Below, piece after piece: positions 1-14,300 of a stretch of 64,000 nucleotides of DNA. The notes beneath the pieces were generated by a model. That model did no database searches and was not told where the DNA came from. It worked only from the letters and a program-made list of their open reading frames with translations. Location: the NCBI GenBank assembly GCA_028023455.1, contig JAQFVV010000112.1, forward strand, positions 2,726,001-2,790,000. The letters are read 5' to 3'. The number at the start of each line of letters is the position of its first letter. The stretch's first letter is position 1. The translations under genes were made by a program, and so were the position numbers. Origin of the DNA: Epiperipatus broadwayi. Taxonomy: Eukaryota; Onychophora; Udeonychophora; Euonychophora; Peripatidae.

Positions 1-1859
1 TTTCACTTTATATAAATTTTGATCATTACGGGATTTTTGGTCTGTATTTTAGATATAATAAGCAGATCTGTCTATTGCCCATGCAATTTAGTGACACGAC
101 AGACTGATTAACTTGATAACTAAAGATCTTGAATCATGTCCCATCATTTCCACTGCATTTTATTTTTAATACGTTTTTAATTATGATTATCATATAATTT
201 TATATCACTAAGAGAAAGATATCTTTTTAAAAAGTCTTTTGGTAATACTGTGTGACATCAGTTATAGTCATAGCATACTTCAACAATTATTAATACCTCA
301 TCCTAAGCAACAATTATTTCAGCTATTTTAGTAATATTATTTTCTCAAGTATTTGAAGTAATAAGAAAAATATTTTTCAAAGATCATAACTGATATTTTT
401 TGAGAGATTTCATATTGTTTAATCCTAATAATTTGGGCAAAGTAGATGATATGACAGTGTGTTTTATATTATTCAAACTTATGACTTCAAACTTAAAACA
501 CCTAAGGTTTTTGAAGCCAAGCTAACATGCTTGTGTAATTAATTAGATCTGACATTATGCCATATATATTTTGATTTCATTTACATGCTAACCTTTAAGG
601 AATTCTGATTTCTTTGACGAGCACATACCAAGAGAAGTATTATGTGACTTGCCTAGCTTATATTTGATATTCATTTTATTCTAGAGCCATTTATGTATGA
701 GAGCACGGATAATTGGCAAATACCAAATAATAATCATTTTAGTTTTTGGCCATATGCTTTCATTAGTGAGAAGCAGAGAATTGTTTGCATTTAGCTTATG
801 ACTAAGGGTATTAAAAATAAATAGTAAGTTGGCTTGAGTTCAGAATCTTAGGATACTAAACTCTTAAAAGAAGTAAATATGGCTATAAAGGGATGCAATC
901 TAGTGCTCCTCACTGACAAAGACCAACACTCGAAAACTAATTAGGGATTTGATTGCCAGTACTATTCAATGCCTATTGACTACTCATGCTTATGTAGATA
1001 GTGCTGGAGTGAATTAATGCTGTTATGATGCTTAATGTAAGCTGTAAGTGTCATATAATATTTCATTGGGTATAGTATGTTTAGGAGAGAGTCCATTGAA
1101 GTTAGAATTTTTAATTCAGAAAAGATATATATTGAAACCAAAATTAAGGCAAGTAAGGTGCAAACATTTATGAGTCTTAGGATCTCCTTTGTCATTTTTT
1201 ATTTTAAAGTTATTCTTAAATTTCTTAAAATGCATATGCTGGAAAGCCAGTCCAATCTGATAGATTTTAATGTTTTAAATAGGACTGATTTTGATCTTTT
1301 TTGTAGTTTTGTGAGTCTTCTAAAATTGTATATTCTTGCCATAGTAGCACTCAACATTCATATACTTGATACAATATTTAAAAAAATTGTGCTGTTGGTT
1401 TTAGATACATTGACACATAGATGTGTAGATTGGAGAAAGTTTATTGTGGATATGTATTGCATTTAGATTGGAGAACAATGACGTTTTTTTTCCTATTGAT
1501 ATTCTTATGAAAGACAACTCTATTTTAAAAAAAACATATATATCATGGGTAATGATATTTCCTAGTAATATTGGCCTGTGGAATGGCTAGTTAAAGCCAT
1601 TTGGATTTTTAATTATCATTATACTGAAAGGAAAATTTGATGATATAAGAAGGCCACCATTGGAATATGAAACAAGATTATAAAAGAAAGTTCTATGGAG
1701 TAGAGATGGAAATGAACTATTTTTGTATTGACATGTTAAGAGTTACCAGGATAAGATGGATTAAACTAGGAGTTTTATATCAATAGAATTTATTCTGCAT
1801 TATATAAGTCAATAAAAGAAATATTTTAGCTTTCTGTTTAAAAGATTATTGCAAGATCT
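1..1859. other. Upstream intron sequence, no gene recognised
   Basis: AT-rich DNA before the first visible exon. About 490-560 and 840-1000 look like decayed pieces of the hammerhead repeat family described at 45 kb (TCCTCACTGACAAAGACC near 905). No capping-enzyme exon for the N-terminal 120 residues was found here. Confidence 0.4.
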
Positions 1860-3500
1860 ATAATCCCGTGAATGATCAACTGATATCAGTTCAATCTACA
1901 TGCAACATTACAATATATAACACAAATATATTCTCAGCAAATGAAGAAATTGAAAAAAATAAAATAAACTTTCAATAATTGGTGATTGCAATACTAAATC
2001 TGAAATGGAAAAAAAGATCTATTGTTGGGTATGGATTTGAAAGCAGAAATAAAGCAGGAAAGTGAATAATACCTTTTTATGAATTCTGTTTTTTTTATTA
2101 TTATTATTTTCAGTACATTTTCAAGCAGTCAAAGATTTTATTATTGCATATACTCATCACTGAATTGGAGAGATTGTAAATAATTCTTGTTTAAATTCAA
2201 AGTGACTGAAAAAGATCTACAAATTATGCAACATCCTAATCATAATTTAGAAAGCATTCCTTCTTTTATGAATCCTATTAGAGATTTTGAATTAATATTG
2301 ATGATAACCCAGATGAACTATGGATAAAAACAAAAGAAATAATTAGAGATGGGTTTTTAAAACTAGTTTGAATAAGATGAAACAACCTAAAAAATCAAAA
2401 TAAATGTCAAAATGATGTGAAATTCAATAGGAAATTTCAAAGAACAGCCAGGAAAGATAAACAGCAACATTATATAAATATTTGTAGATATTAAAAATGG
2501 AGACTTGCATGGAAAAACGAATATTTTTCAAGTAATTTATGGCATTGAAAAGTTATTCAAGCCATGAGTAGGTTTGCTAAAAATGCCAATGGATATTTTA
2601 TAACCAAAATAACAAATATCAAACAGAGATAAAATGAAAATATAGAAAAAATATATCACAAAATCATCAACCAAGACACTTTTGATGATATATTTTACAT
2701 GGAAGAATTATCAGTGTTTGAAGATGAGATATGCATTTGCTTTGAGAACATTTCCAAAAATAGCAAGGTCATAGGAATTGATGATATTGCTTGAAAGTGA
2801 ATTATTCCTTTAAATTAATCATGGAAATGGCCTATGGATTGAAAAAAATCATTTTATATTCCTATACCAAAAACAAAAACAAAAAAACCTATCATATGAT
2901 ATATTTTAAATCATACACAAAATAAGTTTAGACTAGAAAAACATATTCACAGATTAGATTCTTACATGGAAAGATAACTTTCAAGTGGAAGTGTATATTG
3001 AGTAATTAAAGTGCCAGAAAATACCAGAAAGAAATCTTTATGGTACTTATTGATTTTACTTAGGCCTTTTTGGATTCAATTAATTATACTAAATTATGCA
3101 AATATTTTTGGAAAATGAATTTTCTAGAATATTCCATTGTTCTTTCGAGGAGTCTTTTTTATGGAATTACATATATAATAGGTTTTGGTGTAGCTGACTA
3201 ATTTTACATTGGCAAAGAAGTTTGAGCTGCGTGTTATCTTCCTATTTTTTTTACATTTGTGTAACGAAAATTTAACAAGGAAGTTGGATCAAGACAAATA
3301 TGAATTCAAGATTGTTAGAGGAAATTGATAATTTTAAATATACTGAAAATGGAAATCTCAAGATTTTCATTAGGAAGGTTAAAGAATAGTGAAGAGATTG
3401 GATAACAGTATAAATATTAAAGTTATGACAAAAATGAAGGTATAGAAAGAGTTGAAAGTGTTTCTCTCCTTAGATTATTTATAACAATAATAGATTATAA
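1860..3500 (+). pseudogene. Decayed RTE/BovB-like non-LTR retrotransposon
   Basis: Many stops and frameshifts, but successive segments read like the endonuclease-reverse transcriptase polyprotein of RTE-type LINEs. Around 1970 there is a GDCNTKS endonuclease-like block. Near 2640-2790, IYHKIINQDTFDDIFYMEEL runs on to SKVIGIDDIA, resembling the segment before RT. Near 3050-3110, FMVLIDFT.AFLDSINYTKL resembles RT motif A. After that comes a region like the FxIGKGVRQGC block. Old and nonfunctional. Confidence 0.6.
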
Positions 3501-5298
3501 GCACTTGGAACACTTAGATCAGAAAAATTTAAGTTTCAATGTTATAATATTATGCTAAGCTGCTTTTGATATCTTGGACTGATATCATATTCATAGCAAT
3601 TTTGGATAGGAGGATGAAAAGTGTAAATATGATGTAAATTTGCACAAATGAGTTAAATCGCCCATTTTTTCGAGAGGAAGAAGCAGGATTCATTCTTGTT
3701 ATAGAGTTGTGATTATTAGTGATGTACCATGCCTCTTTTATTTTGAGCTCGGAATCATTTCTCTTGATGCACACAATGCTTGTTGATATAGGTTCAAATG
3801 TATGGACGAATTTGTTTTGGTGCTCCAGAAATATGGATTTTTGGTCTGGATTGCTTTTAGCTCTTCTGTAAAGATGTTGGGACAATCTTGTTGGTAGGCT
3901 GATGCGTGAATCTTCAAAGTAGATTATATTGCTACCGATTTGATTGCAAGCAATTCTGTAAACAGGGTGGAGGATTATAATTTCTAGGAAGTTTGTCTTT
4001 GGAATTATTGATCAATCTATTTGCCGATGGTGGAGTGCGGAGGCTTATCCTATATGAGTGCGAGAGTTTATAATTTAATTGGGTTACAATTTGTCTAAGA
4101 AAAGTTAACATATATATAATAACAATAAAAGATCCAACAGTTGATAGATTTATCAAAGATCATCACTGGTAAAAGTAGCATTGAAAAGCTCTGGAAAGGT
4201 TTTTGCTGTTGAGTTGTATTTTTACAAATAAAGATTAGAATTGTTCAAGCTATAGAATTTCCTGCATCTCTGAGCATGTGAACTTTTAGTAGATAGTGAA
4301 GAAGAAGAATAGAAAATGTATTGGTGCTTTTGAACTATGAAGGTTTTTGAAAATATTTAATCAACAAGGAAACAGGTTAATGAATATTTGATTAAATCAG
4401 GCCTGTGCTCTCATCTGAAGTACAAAGTACCAGATTGAAATTGTTTATGCATATTTTTGGTCAATTAGTTAGAAAAATGTATAATGCTGGAGAAGTTGGT
4501 GGTAAGAGAAGAGGTCAACCAGTAATGGAGATTGATGCATTCTATCATCACAATAGCCTTTCACATTATTATTATAATAATGGAATATGCTTTTGATTCA
4601 CCTGGAAAGGTAACAATCAAAATATTAAGAATTTTTAATTATATGAAATGGTAAACATAAAAGTTTCAAAATTAAATTATTTTTTAGGTGTTTTTTGTTT
4701 GTTTGTGTCTGTTTATTCATATAAGGATCAAACATTCTTATATCAGATTTTATGATTGCTTGTAATTGAAGAAATAAAACATCCTTTTCTTGCTAATATT
4801 TTTATATATCAATGATACATTTAGGTATTCAAGGATTTTAAAGTGGGAGCTTTATTTTTAAATTGTAAACTATAACTTTTTTAGAGTATATTAACTCTTA
4901 TATATATATAGCATTATAGTTTATTCTTATAACATGCTCATAGGATAGGGTAGTGCTGGATTTGTTAACTTGCTCAGGTTAAGAAATGTCGAACAGAAAG
5001 AGAGATTAATATTCATCAGGCTGGATCTACATAAGGATTTCCATCGGGAAGAATTCTAATAGATCCTATTCTTTGATGCCTTTTTTCCAGTGTCCTTGGA
5101 TTTGTATAATCTTTAAGCTTTCTGTACAGTGTTGCTTTATAAGATCTGCTAAGTAAGATGTGTAGGTTATTATTGTTACCTATGGAGCCAAACTGATAAA
5201 TTATTACAATTTTTGACAGATAAAAGTATTACTTATATTTGCAAATAACTTTTTACTAATAATTTTTTCTGTTAAATTTTGATTTATATATTTTATAG
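3501..5298 (+). other. Intron sequence before the catalytic-loop exon
   Basis: Includes short open frames on both strands (3550-3885 minus, 3932-4156 minus, 4405-4596 plus) with no recognisable domain. No convincing coding signal before 5299. Confidence 0.4.
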
Positions 5299-5374
5299 GA
5301 TTACACTGTACTCATGGTTTTAACCGAACTGGTTTTTTAATATGTGCATTTTTAGTAGAGCGGTTTTCTTGGAG
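5299..5374 (+). CDS. RNGTT: Capping enzyme exon: triphosphatase catalytic loop
   Basis: Acceptor TTTTATAG and donor GTAAAT bound this 76-nt exon. It starts with the last two bases of a glycine codon and encodes the P-loop [10 protein letters not shown]; the nucleophilic Cys codon is 5307-5309 and the phosphate-binding Arg codon 5325-5327. This is the CX5R signature of the cysteine-phosphatase superfamily, as in metazoan capping enzymes. It ends after two bases of a serine codon. The preceding exon should end in phase 1 with G and was not found in 1-5298. Confidence 0.94.
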
Positions 5375-8300
5375 GTAAATTGACATTTTTTTTCGAATAT
5401 ATTCTGTTTGAATAATATGACTTAAAATCCTGTTTTATTTACTACATTTTTTTTGGTTTTTTTGTAGTGTTGATGCTGCTGTCCAAGTCTTCAGTAGTGT
5501 AAGTAGTACTTATTTTCTATTAATAAATTAATTTTTTTTTATCTATTTTATATTTATCATCTCATTTTTATTATTGCATATTTATGTGTTTAATACATAT
5601 GCAAAAATATTAATTTTCATGCTGTTAATTTGATTAGTACTTATGCAGTTAGCTCAGTGATAAAGTGGAAGATTTAAGAGTTAAAGATTCTTGGATCAAG
5701 ACTCAACCTGTTATTTCTGGCGCTCAAATATCAGACAACTCTCTGAACTAATAATTACCCCCCATAATATGTATGGTATGACTATAATTAAATAACCGAT
5801 CAGAAATAATACCGCAGTAATTCTTTTGCTTGAACATTAACTGATAAAAAGTTTGCTAATATAGTTTTTTTAAATGATATAGCTTTTATACATATATTAT
5901 AAATACAATAAAATGTGTTAAAAAACAACGTGTGCTACTAATTTTAAAGGGGCTTGCAATGTAACAATAACCCATATGTCTGACATATTGACAGAATGGA
6001 ATTTGAAATTTTTTTAACAAGCTTGGGATTTTTTTCAATTAAACTTCTTTGAGATCTGAGTCAACTATTCAATATTGATCAATAAAACGGCTAAAACAAG
6101 GTTGGAAAAACATACAAACCTTTTAATACTAGGTAATTGACAAACTTATTGAGAACTGCCATTCTCCTTTTTTGTACTTCTAAGAGGGGCTGTTGTGGAG
6201 AGGTCTTTGTCGCCACAGTGGGCTATAGAAGTCTATTTTATCATATCTTGGGTTTTTATACTAATATATAATCCCTACATAAAATCACTGTATAATGTAA
6301 TAAAGTAGATATGACTTTTAGTGAGAGATTTAGGCATAAAAAAGTTTTTGTATAGATTTATTATTGATATCAGATATTTTAACTGCTTCATCATATAGAA
6401 ATTTTATGAAATTGGGTTATGGTATAATTTTTTTATGCTAAGTTTGATTTACAATAAGATAGAAATAAAATACATTACCAAAATTACAAAATATCCAAAA
6501 AAAAATCAAAAAAGTATTAATATGAACTAAATACCAGCCCACTTTTTTATCCACTTAGCACAATATAAATACAATTTTTATGATATTCAAACTTCAAAAA
6601 TAGATAGTAGTTTCAACCATCTAACAATCTTCTTCAAATCCTTCTAGAATTTAGTTATGGTAACTCTATGTATTCCTTTTTATAATTAATATGATTTAAA
6701 TGCATGACTTCTTTAAAACAAACCATTATTGTAAAAGACTTTATTTTTTTTAAAGTACTTTTTAAATTAAATTCTCTAAAAAATTATGGCTACCAAGGAA
6801 TAAAAGAATCTTTCAAAGATTAATATTAATCACTTAGTCTTTATGATAAGTATATTCTCTTATTCTTCTCCTTCACTTTATTTGCATATCTTCATATAAT
6901 CATGTATATTGCTTATAACACTCTATTCATATACATGTTAATGCAACAAATTTTTTTAAAAACTACTTTATTTTCTTAGAATTTAATTAAGGCAGTGAAG
7001 AAGATAGAGCTCTGATGAAGACTGCTGGACAGTCGAAACTGTAAGAAAATAAAGAAGTTTTTAAGAAAATTTGTTGCATTAATGTGTATATGAATAGAGT
7101 GTTATAAGCAATATATAGTCTTTATGATATTACACAATGATAATTGACACATTTCTAAATAAAGTTTGCACCCTTTGCAGAGCAGGTTCAGAAATAAAGT
7201 ACATTTGGTCATAAATTATTTATCATATATTATAACACAGCAAATGTACAATCACTTTTTTTTAAAAAAATATATATGTTCTACAATAATATCAATAAAT
7301 TAAAAATCCTTTTTCTTTTCAAAAACTTTATTTTCTTATATCAATGCTGAACATATATATTTATATAATACAAAACTCCAATTAATGGAGTAGATAAGGA
7401 ATCTAAAATAATGTATAATTAAAATGAATGTTTAAATAGGTTTAGGTAAATTGGTAAAAGTTTTTTTGTATGAAAAAGGTGTTTATATTTGTTTTATATT
7501 CATTTAAAGCTATAGTTTAGGAATGTAGTTTTGAGATGGGTTTTAGATAAGATTTAAAAAAGGGGGAGGTTATTTGAAAAGGGTTGTTTTTTAAATGTGT
7601 ATAAAAAGTTTCTTGGATGATTTTAAGACAGATTTGTAATTAAATAATGTAAAAGAAAGAGTAATAAAAAATACCAGTGGGAGAGAGATGTAAGTAAAAT
7701 ATAATTATGTATGTTTAATATGTTAATGTAAGATGAAGGTATTTATGTAATTGAGGTTTATTTATAAATATGTATTTCATATTGTTGTTGCAGATTCTTG
7801 AAAATGACTGTATGAAGATAAAAACAGTTGAAACTTTGGAGTTTTGTATTATATAAATATATATATATATATGTTCAGTATTGACATAAAAAAATAAAGT
7901 TTTTGAAAAGAAAAAGAAGGATTTTTAATTTGTTGACATTAAATTATTTATCCAAATTGAATGATCATATATGCTAAAATGTTTTTTAACTCTTAATTGC
8001 TTGTAATTTTTTTTATTTTTACACAATTTTCAAAATAAGATGCCTGTGATCCAAGGAACATCTATCTCAAAATACCTTATAGACATTTGCATTCCTAGCT
8101 TATGTTTCAATTTAAGCGCAAATTAATATTTATTTAACATAGCTTGCATTCAAGCATTGATATAATTATTTTTTTTATTCCAGTAGTACTACTATTTGGT
8201 ATTCATTATTACTAAAACTTACAATAGATGGCTCTGGAGTCAGTGGGAAAAAACTGCTCTTGAAAGCATAGTTATTTTTCTAAATTACAGAAATTTATTA

Positions 8301-11300
8301 TTCAGTACAATGTTTAGAAATGGCATTCCAATATACTTTTGACAAATATTTTTATTTTCTTCTATATTGCAAGGTAACCCACAAGTTTTTTTTCATAGGT
8401 TATCATATCTCCCACATGGGGATAAAGCTGTGCCATAATATAATTGTGAGTTATAGTTAGTGGATGGGCACTTATCTGACTACTTGATTTGTTTAAAATC
8501 TTTATTCTATAACTAAGAATTGTGCATTTACTCTCAGCTATCTCATAAATTTTCAAGTTGTATTTAGTTTTGAACACTTATGACCATGGCAAGCTTATGA
8601 ATCATCTAAGTAGCAGTTTTTTAACAAATTGGAAATTGGTAATATTTGTATAGAGATTGAGATGAGAATATACATCACTCTAGAAACTGTATTTGTTGAA
8701 CTGTTCTCATATATAAATTATTTTGTTAATAACTTTGTAACTTTTAGATATAATAAAAATAATAATATATATGTTTATTGCCAAAAATGGGAAGAAATTT
8801 AATCCATTATGTTGTTATTTCATATAATTTTTAAGTAAATAATATATATTTCTTTATATTTAGTCTCGTTCACCTGGTATTTACAAATCGGATTACATTG
8901 CAGAATTATTCACTCGATATGGAGATTCAACTTACGCAGTTCCACCACCACCTCCATTACCAGATTGGTGTATGGGTAAATTTAGAATTTTGGGTTGTTT
9001 TTTTTAATGTTTCACTAGATTGTTATATTACTTTTCCTGGTTTTTAAAATTTTTTTATATTCATCATCTGCTGTATTTATTGTACTTCAATATTTGTTAC
9101 ATTTAGATGAAGACGATTCGCTTGATGATGATGGAAATCCTGTTCAGGTGAATGGCAAAGATGATTCAAACCATAGTTTTGATGAAGAACCTCGGAGAAG
9201 AAGAGAATTTTTCAAAAAGGTATATGAAAATCCATAATTTATTAATAAGCATAGCGAACTGTAACATAGTAGAAAAATTTTGTACAAATATTTTCTTTTT
9301 ATGTAAATAGTTAAACAATTGTTTAACATATGTATTTTCAAGAAATTATTCATTTTATTATTAATTTCAAATAGTAATGCTACCATTAGACAATACTAAT
9401 ATAGTTATAAACTAATTTTTATCTCCTTTCTTTTCCTATGTATTGATTTCTACTTTTACATATCATACCATTTACAACTTTCTTAAACACTTTAACAATA
9501 TTATTTTTTAATATCAAAACTACTCTAATAATTTCGACTGTCCTGCAGTCATCATCACAGCTATAATATCCAAATATATAATTATATAATTAATACATTT
9601 ATTCACATTTTATATACATAATTAAATACACAAAATACATCTTAGCTTGGTCATTATAAATAATCATTTATCATTTTATTACTTTACTCTTAATTAATTC
9701 TGTCCACATTTATTTTATATTACTTTATTTTATTTTTAAAATAATTTATTATAATTGTTTAAAAAATTTTAACTTTTTATTCTACTATTTAATATATATT
9801 ATTGTCTTTTTACTTATATTTTTAATCAACTTCTAACCATTTTTTATTTTTATTAAATATTTTATAAATATTTATTAATTTTTGCCACATTACAAAATTA
9901 TTCACCTCTTTACAATGCTATTTCTAAAATCCAACTGACAAAATTTTTATATTTGTTTAACATTTCCCTCTGTCATTCTAGGATTCCACACATTGGAATG
10001 ATGATTAATTGCTTTAATTAAAGATAGAAAATACAGCATTTAAATCATAGCAATGTATAACATCCATTCCAGTTCTTTAACAATTTTTTTTTTAAAAAAA
10101 AGGAAAAGTGAATATTTTGTCATATTTTATGAAGAAAAATCATGATCAATAAAATATTAGAAAAATACGAGAATTAACAAGTATGATAGATATATATACT
10201 AGACTTATTGTTGAAACTAGAATTGCAGGTTTTTTTTTTTTTAAGATTTGAAATTGGATCAAGTGTGTGAATTTTAGTAAATAATGAAATTATTTTTTTC
10301 CCAAACATAAATTAGTTAGGAAATTTTTTTGCTTATTAAAAAAAAAAATGGCTTCCTCAAGTGTTAATAAGATTTTTAAAGGCATCCATTTTAAGTAATA
10401 AAATTACATTATTAAAAATTCTGAGTCACAGATGTAAAGTCAAATAAATATAAATATTGAATGCTTTTTGCATTTTAGCCTTAAGTGCAGGTCCAAGATA
10501 AAAGTCCTGGATTTATTCTCTGCTTGCAATGAATTTGGTTGACTGGATCTGCTAGATTTAACTGGTCACTGTGGTACTTACTTGTCACATGACTTTCTGA
10601 ATTATCAATTATATGTTTATTTTTTTATATTTACAATTGAATGATGCTATTTTTCAAATTATAAGTATTTAGGAAATTTGTAATGCTGATTATGAAGAAA
10701 AGTAGAATAATTTTTTTAAAAAAAAAGCTTAGCACATATTTCTTATAACCATATAAAACACATTTTTTGCATAAAAAAAAATATTTACATGAGCTTTCAT
10801 TATTATAAATTCCCCCCACACATTTTTTAATAATGAACTGCTGACAAGAGCATGGATTAAAAGTTACCATAGTTAATCTGATGAGCTAAAGTTATACTAA
10901 GCATATGTATAATAAGGGAGAGTTGTCTGGATTTTTACGTTAATGGATAATTGTGACGTAATGGAGTTTGAGATGAGAAGTACTGATCCAATTTTTTTTT
11001 TTTTTGTTAATTTAAGAATTTATGTTCAGAATGTTTTTAGGTATATGGCTCATAGTCCGAATACTGATATTAACTGATAAATGGATATGTAGCTATTTTT
11101 AACCGAATTTATATCCCTTGTTTTAAATTTATAGATGTTATCATTTATTTGGTACATAATAGGATCAAAATAGAGGCAGTATAATGTAAAGTTATTTCTG
11201 TATTCACATACAGGGTGGACCAGGAAATGGTGCTATTTACTTATTTACTTTCAAACTTTCTGGAAAGTTGTCTAAGAACATATGTAAAGTCAAGTGTTGG

Positions 11301-14300
11301 TAGCTGAGAGATCAGCACAGCAAGCAAGCAATTGCTTGCAGGCAGTTGTCGCGGGTTCGCTTCCCGGCCGATGCTTTGACATATGGGGGGGGGGGACATA
11401 TGTAAATGTATTCATGAAACAGTCAGCAGCTGCCTGCAAGCAAGCAGTTGCCGCGGGTTTGCTTCCTGGTGGATGCTTTGACATATGGAAAAAAAAAAAG
11501 AACATATGTAAATCTATTCGTGAAACAGTCAAGGTCAAAAATATATATTGCTAAAATAATTCATAATCATATCCTCAAAGAATCATTTAATTGAACTTGA
11601 TTATTCTATGAATAGGTTTATATTTTTTACAAACTTGTTAAAATCATTAGAAGATCATAAATACTTATGCCTTTATTTATTTAGTTTTATAAATAAATAT
11701 ATATTTTATAATTTTTTCAAATGTAATGATGGCTTTATGATTTATTTATATTTGAATGCCTTAGTAATTATAAAATTTCTGGTAGCATAATCTTTATGAT
11801 TATTTTTTGTTATTTTTTTAGCCATGAGCTAAAATACTGTGATCACAATACTACTTGCTCACTTAACAAATAATCATATGATTAAAATTATCAAATTGAT
11901 GAATGTGTTTTTATTAAATTGCAGAATATGTCAGTTTTTATTAAAATTCACTTTCATTGAATCTATTAGTAATAGTATGAATACTACTGAACACTACCGT
12001 CGGATAACGCTCTTTTTCACAAAACGCACATCAATATACTGTTTTAATGGCCTTTACTTACGGCTGTTAGTACAATAGGTGTTTTTTGAGCCATAACAGG
12101 TCGCCTGAGGGCGATGTATTCTACGATTACGTAACAAAATACTACGTCCATTGCATTGTGACAGTATTCGTCGAGCACTCTTGAACTCTCGCTATGGTCT
12201 GATTTGACAGCGGCCGTATTTGAAAGAGACGAAACTCTGCAAAAATTCATTGTCAGAAATTTTTTAGAAAGCGTAGTGGAATTACTATTCCATATTAAGA
12301 ATTGTCATGTCGTCACACATGCTTCTCTACGCTTTTGAACTGCACACAACTTGAAAAGGTTCTTTTCAGCCGAGTTTTTTCCGATTTCGCGTACAAATGC
12401 CTGTTTACGCGCGAATCCGTGCGAAAACTGTAAAATGTCGTCTGCAAGTTGTCCAAATTGGTTGAAGCTGAGTGAATTGCCGGCCGCCACACAAGTGGAT
12501 GCATAATTTTGTGTTTTCCCAGAAAGAGAAACTCCTACAAGCTTGCCTATGTAGGTCTGCATAAGGGAAGTTGGTTCAAAGGCTCCAAAATCCCGTTACT
12601 TACAGCTTTGAGGGTTCCCTGTTATTTTATTTGCATGTTACTTTTGGCTGCTGTTTTTATGCCCCCGAAAATGGTGTTTTTTTTTTTTTACTTGTTTTGG
12701 TTCACAACTTGTCCAAAGTTTCGTTTCTATTTGATTCAATAAATTATTTTATGGCAAACTTGTTGTTTTTGTTGTTCACATGATTATAAAGTAGGTAGGT
12801 AATATTTGATAAGTTTCATTAATAGTTAAAGTAGTAATATTTCATTATACCAAAAAAAAAAAAAAGAAATGTTTAAAAATTTATTCAAAAGGCCTCACCA
12901 AAAAAAATAAAATAATAATAAAAAATTGTGCGGTAACATAATAAAATGTTCAAAAAGAAAATCCAAAAAGAAGTTGCTAATTAAAAATCAAAACAAACCT
13001 TTTCCGCCACCCGACCTCCCCCAGCTTAAAAAAAAAGTGTTCTTTAAAAACGAACTGTTTATGTTTTTTTTTTTTAAATTAAAGGCCCAAAAAATTAGGA
13101 AAGAACTTTTCGCTATCATATAAAGCTTTCTGTAGTGTAAAGATTTGGGGGGGAAAAAGCCTCTTAATAAATTAACCAAAAAAAAAAAAGACAATTCAAA
13201 ATCAAAACAACTCCTTTCCCCTTCACCCTCTAAAAAACCAAGTGTTGGTTTATTCAAAAGTACCGAATTATTGAAGTCTTTCAGCAAATTAAAACATTGA
13301 CAAAAAAAAAAGAAGATAAGTTAAAAGCAAACAACTAACCCCCCTCCACCATCTAAAAACAACAAAGTGTTTGTTACCATATTTTTGTATAAACAAACCT
13401 ACGGAGCGTTAATCAATAATTTAAAAGCAAACCAACACCCCTACATCATCTAAAAACAAAGTGTTTGTTTCTTAAAAAAAACTGTGTGAAAAAAAAATTT
13501 GGTTTACCGTAATATTATATAAAGAAACCTACGGACAGTTAGTCGTTAATTTACAAACAAACCAACACCCCTAGACCATCTAAAAACAAAGTATTTGTTT
13601 ATTAAAAACAAAAAAAAAACCTGGGTGGAATAAAAAAAAACTTTGGTTTACTGTTGCTGACGAAAAAAAAATTGAAAACCGGTTGAAAAAAAAAAAAAAA
13701 AATCTTTTTGCGTAATATTATGTAATAAAAAAAAAAAAACTTGGTGGTTTACTGTCGCCGATGAGAAAATAATAAAAACCGGTTGAAAAAAAAAAAATCT
13801 TTTACCGTAATATTATGTAAACAAACAGATGGCCCATAAATCGTTATATTGATGTGAATTGGGCAAAAAAGAGCGCCATCAGATGGTAGGGTTCAGTATT
13901 CATACTATTAACAATCTATTTAAGGTACCAAGTAGGTAAATCAGTGAATACTAGATGGCACCGGTAATCAGTGCTTGTAGATATCTTTAATATTTGGAAA
14001 AATCAAGGGATTCAGAAACCTTTAGATAGAATTTTTTAAAAAATAGGTAGATATATGCTGGGTGGTAAATTGTGGACAATTAATAAGACTTTTCAAAGGA
14101 AAATTGAATGGACTTTTTTTTTTAATAAGTGAAATTAAAAATGTTTGGATGGTCTCAATATATGAATAGTTTAATAAAAATAATGTTTAATCGGATTACA
14201 TGGAACATATGACATGAAAGATTTTACAATACACCGTATTAATACCTAATTTATTTCTATGTATTTATACAGGAAGTGGAATAAATGTGTAGAGAATATA

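Noticed and set aside
1077-1466. 129-residue + strand open frame
   Set aside because: Composition follows AT-rich intron DNA, no domain recognised, no splice or promoter context. Chance frame.
3550-4156. Two minus-strand open frames (111 and 74 residues)
   Set aside because: No recognisable motif or relation to the capping enzyme's missing N-terminus; likely chance.
4405-4596. 63-residue + strand frame just before the first exon, considered as an N-terminal triphosphatase exon
   Set aside because: Its residues do not match the expected triphosphatase segment and phase does not lead into 5299.
12305-12562. 85-residue minus frame in the CpG-rich island as a gene
   Set aside because: Overlapping open frames exist in several phases, which is expected from higher GC content; no homolog recognised.
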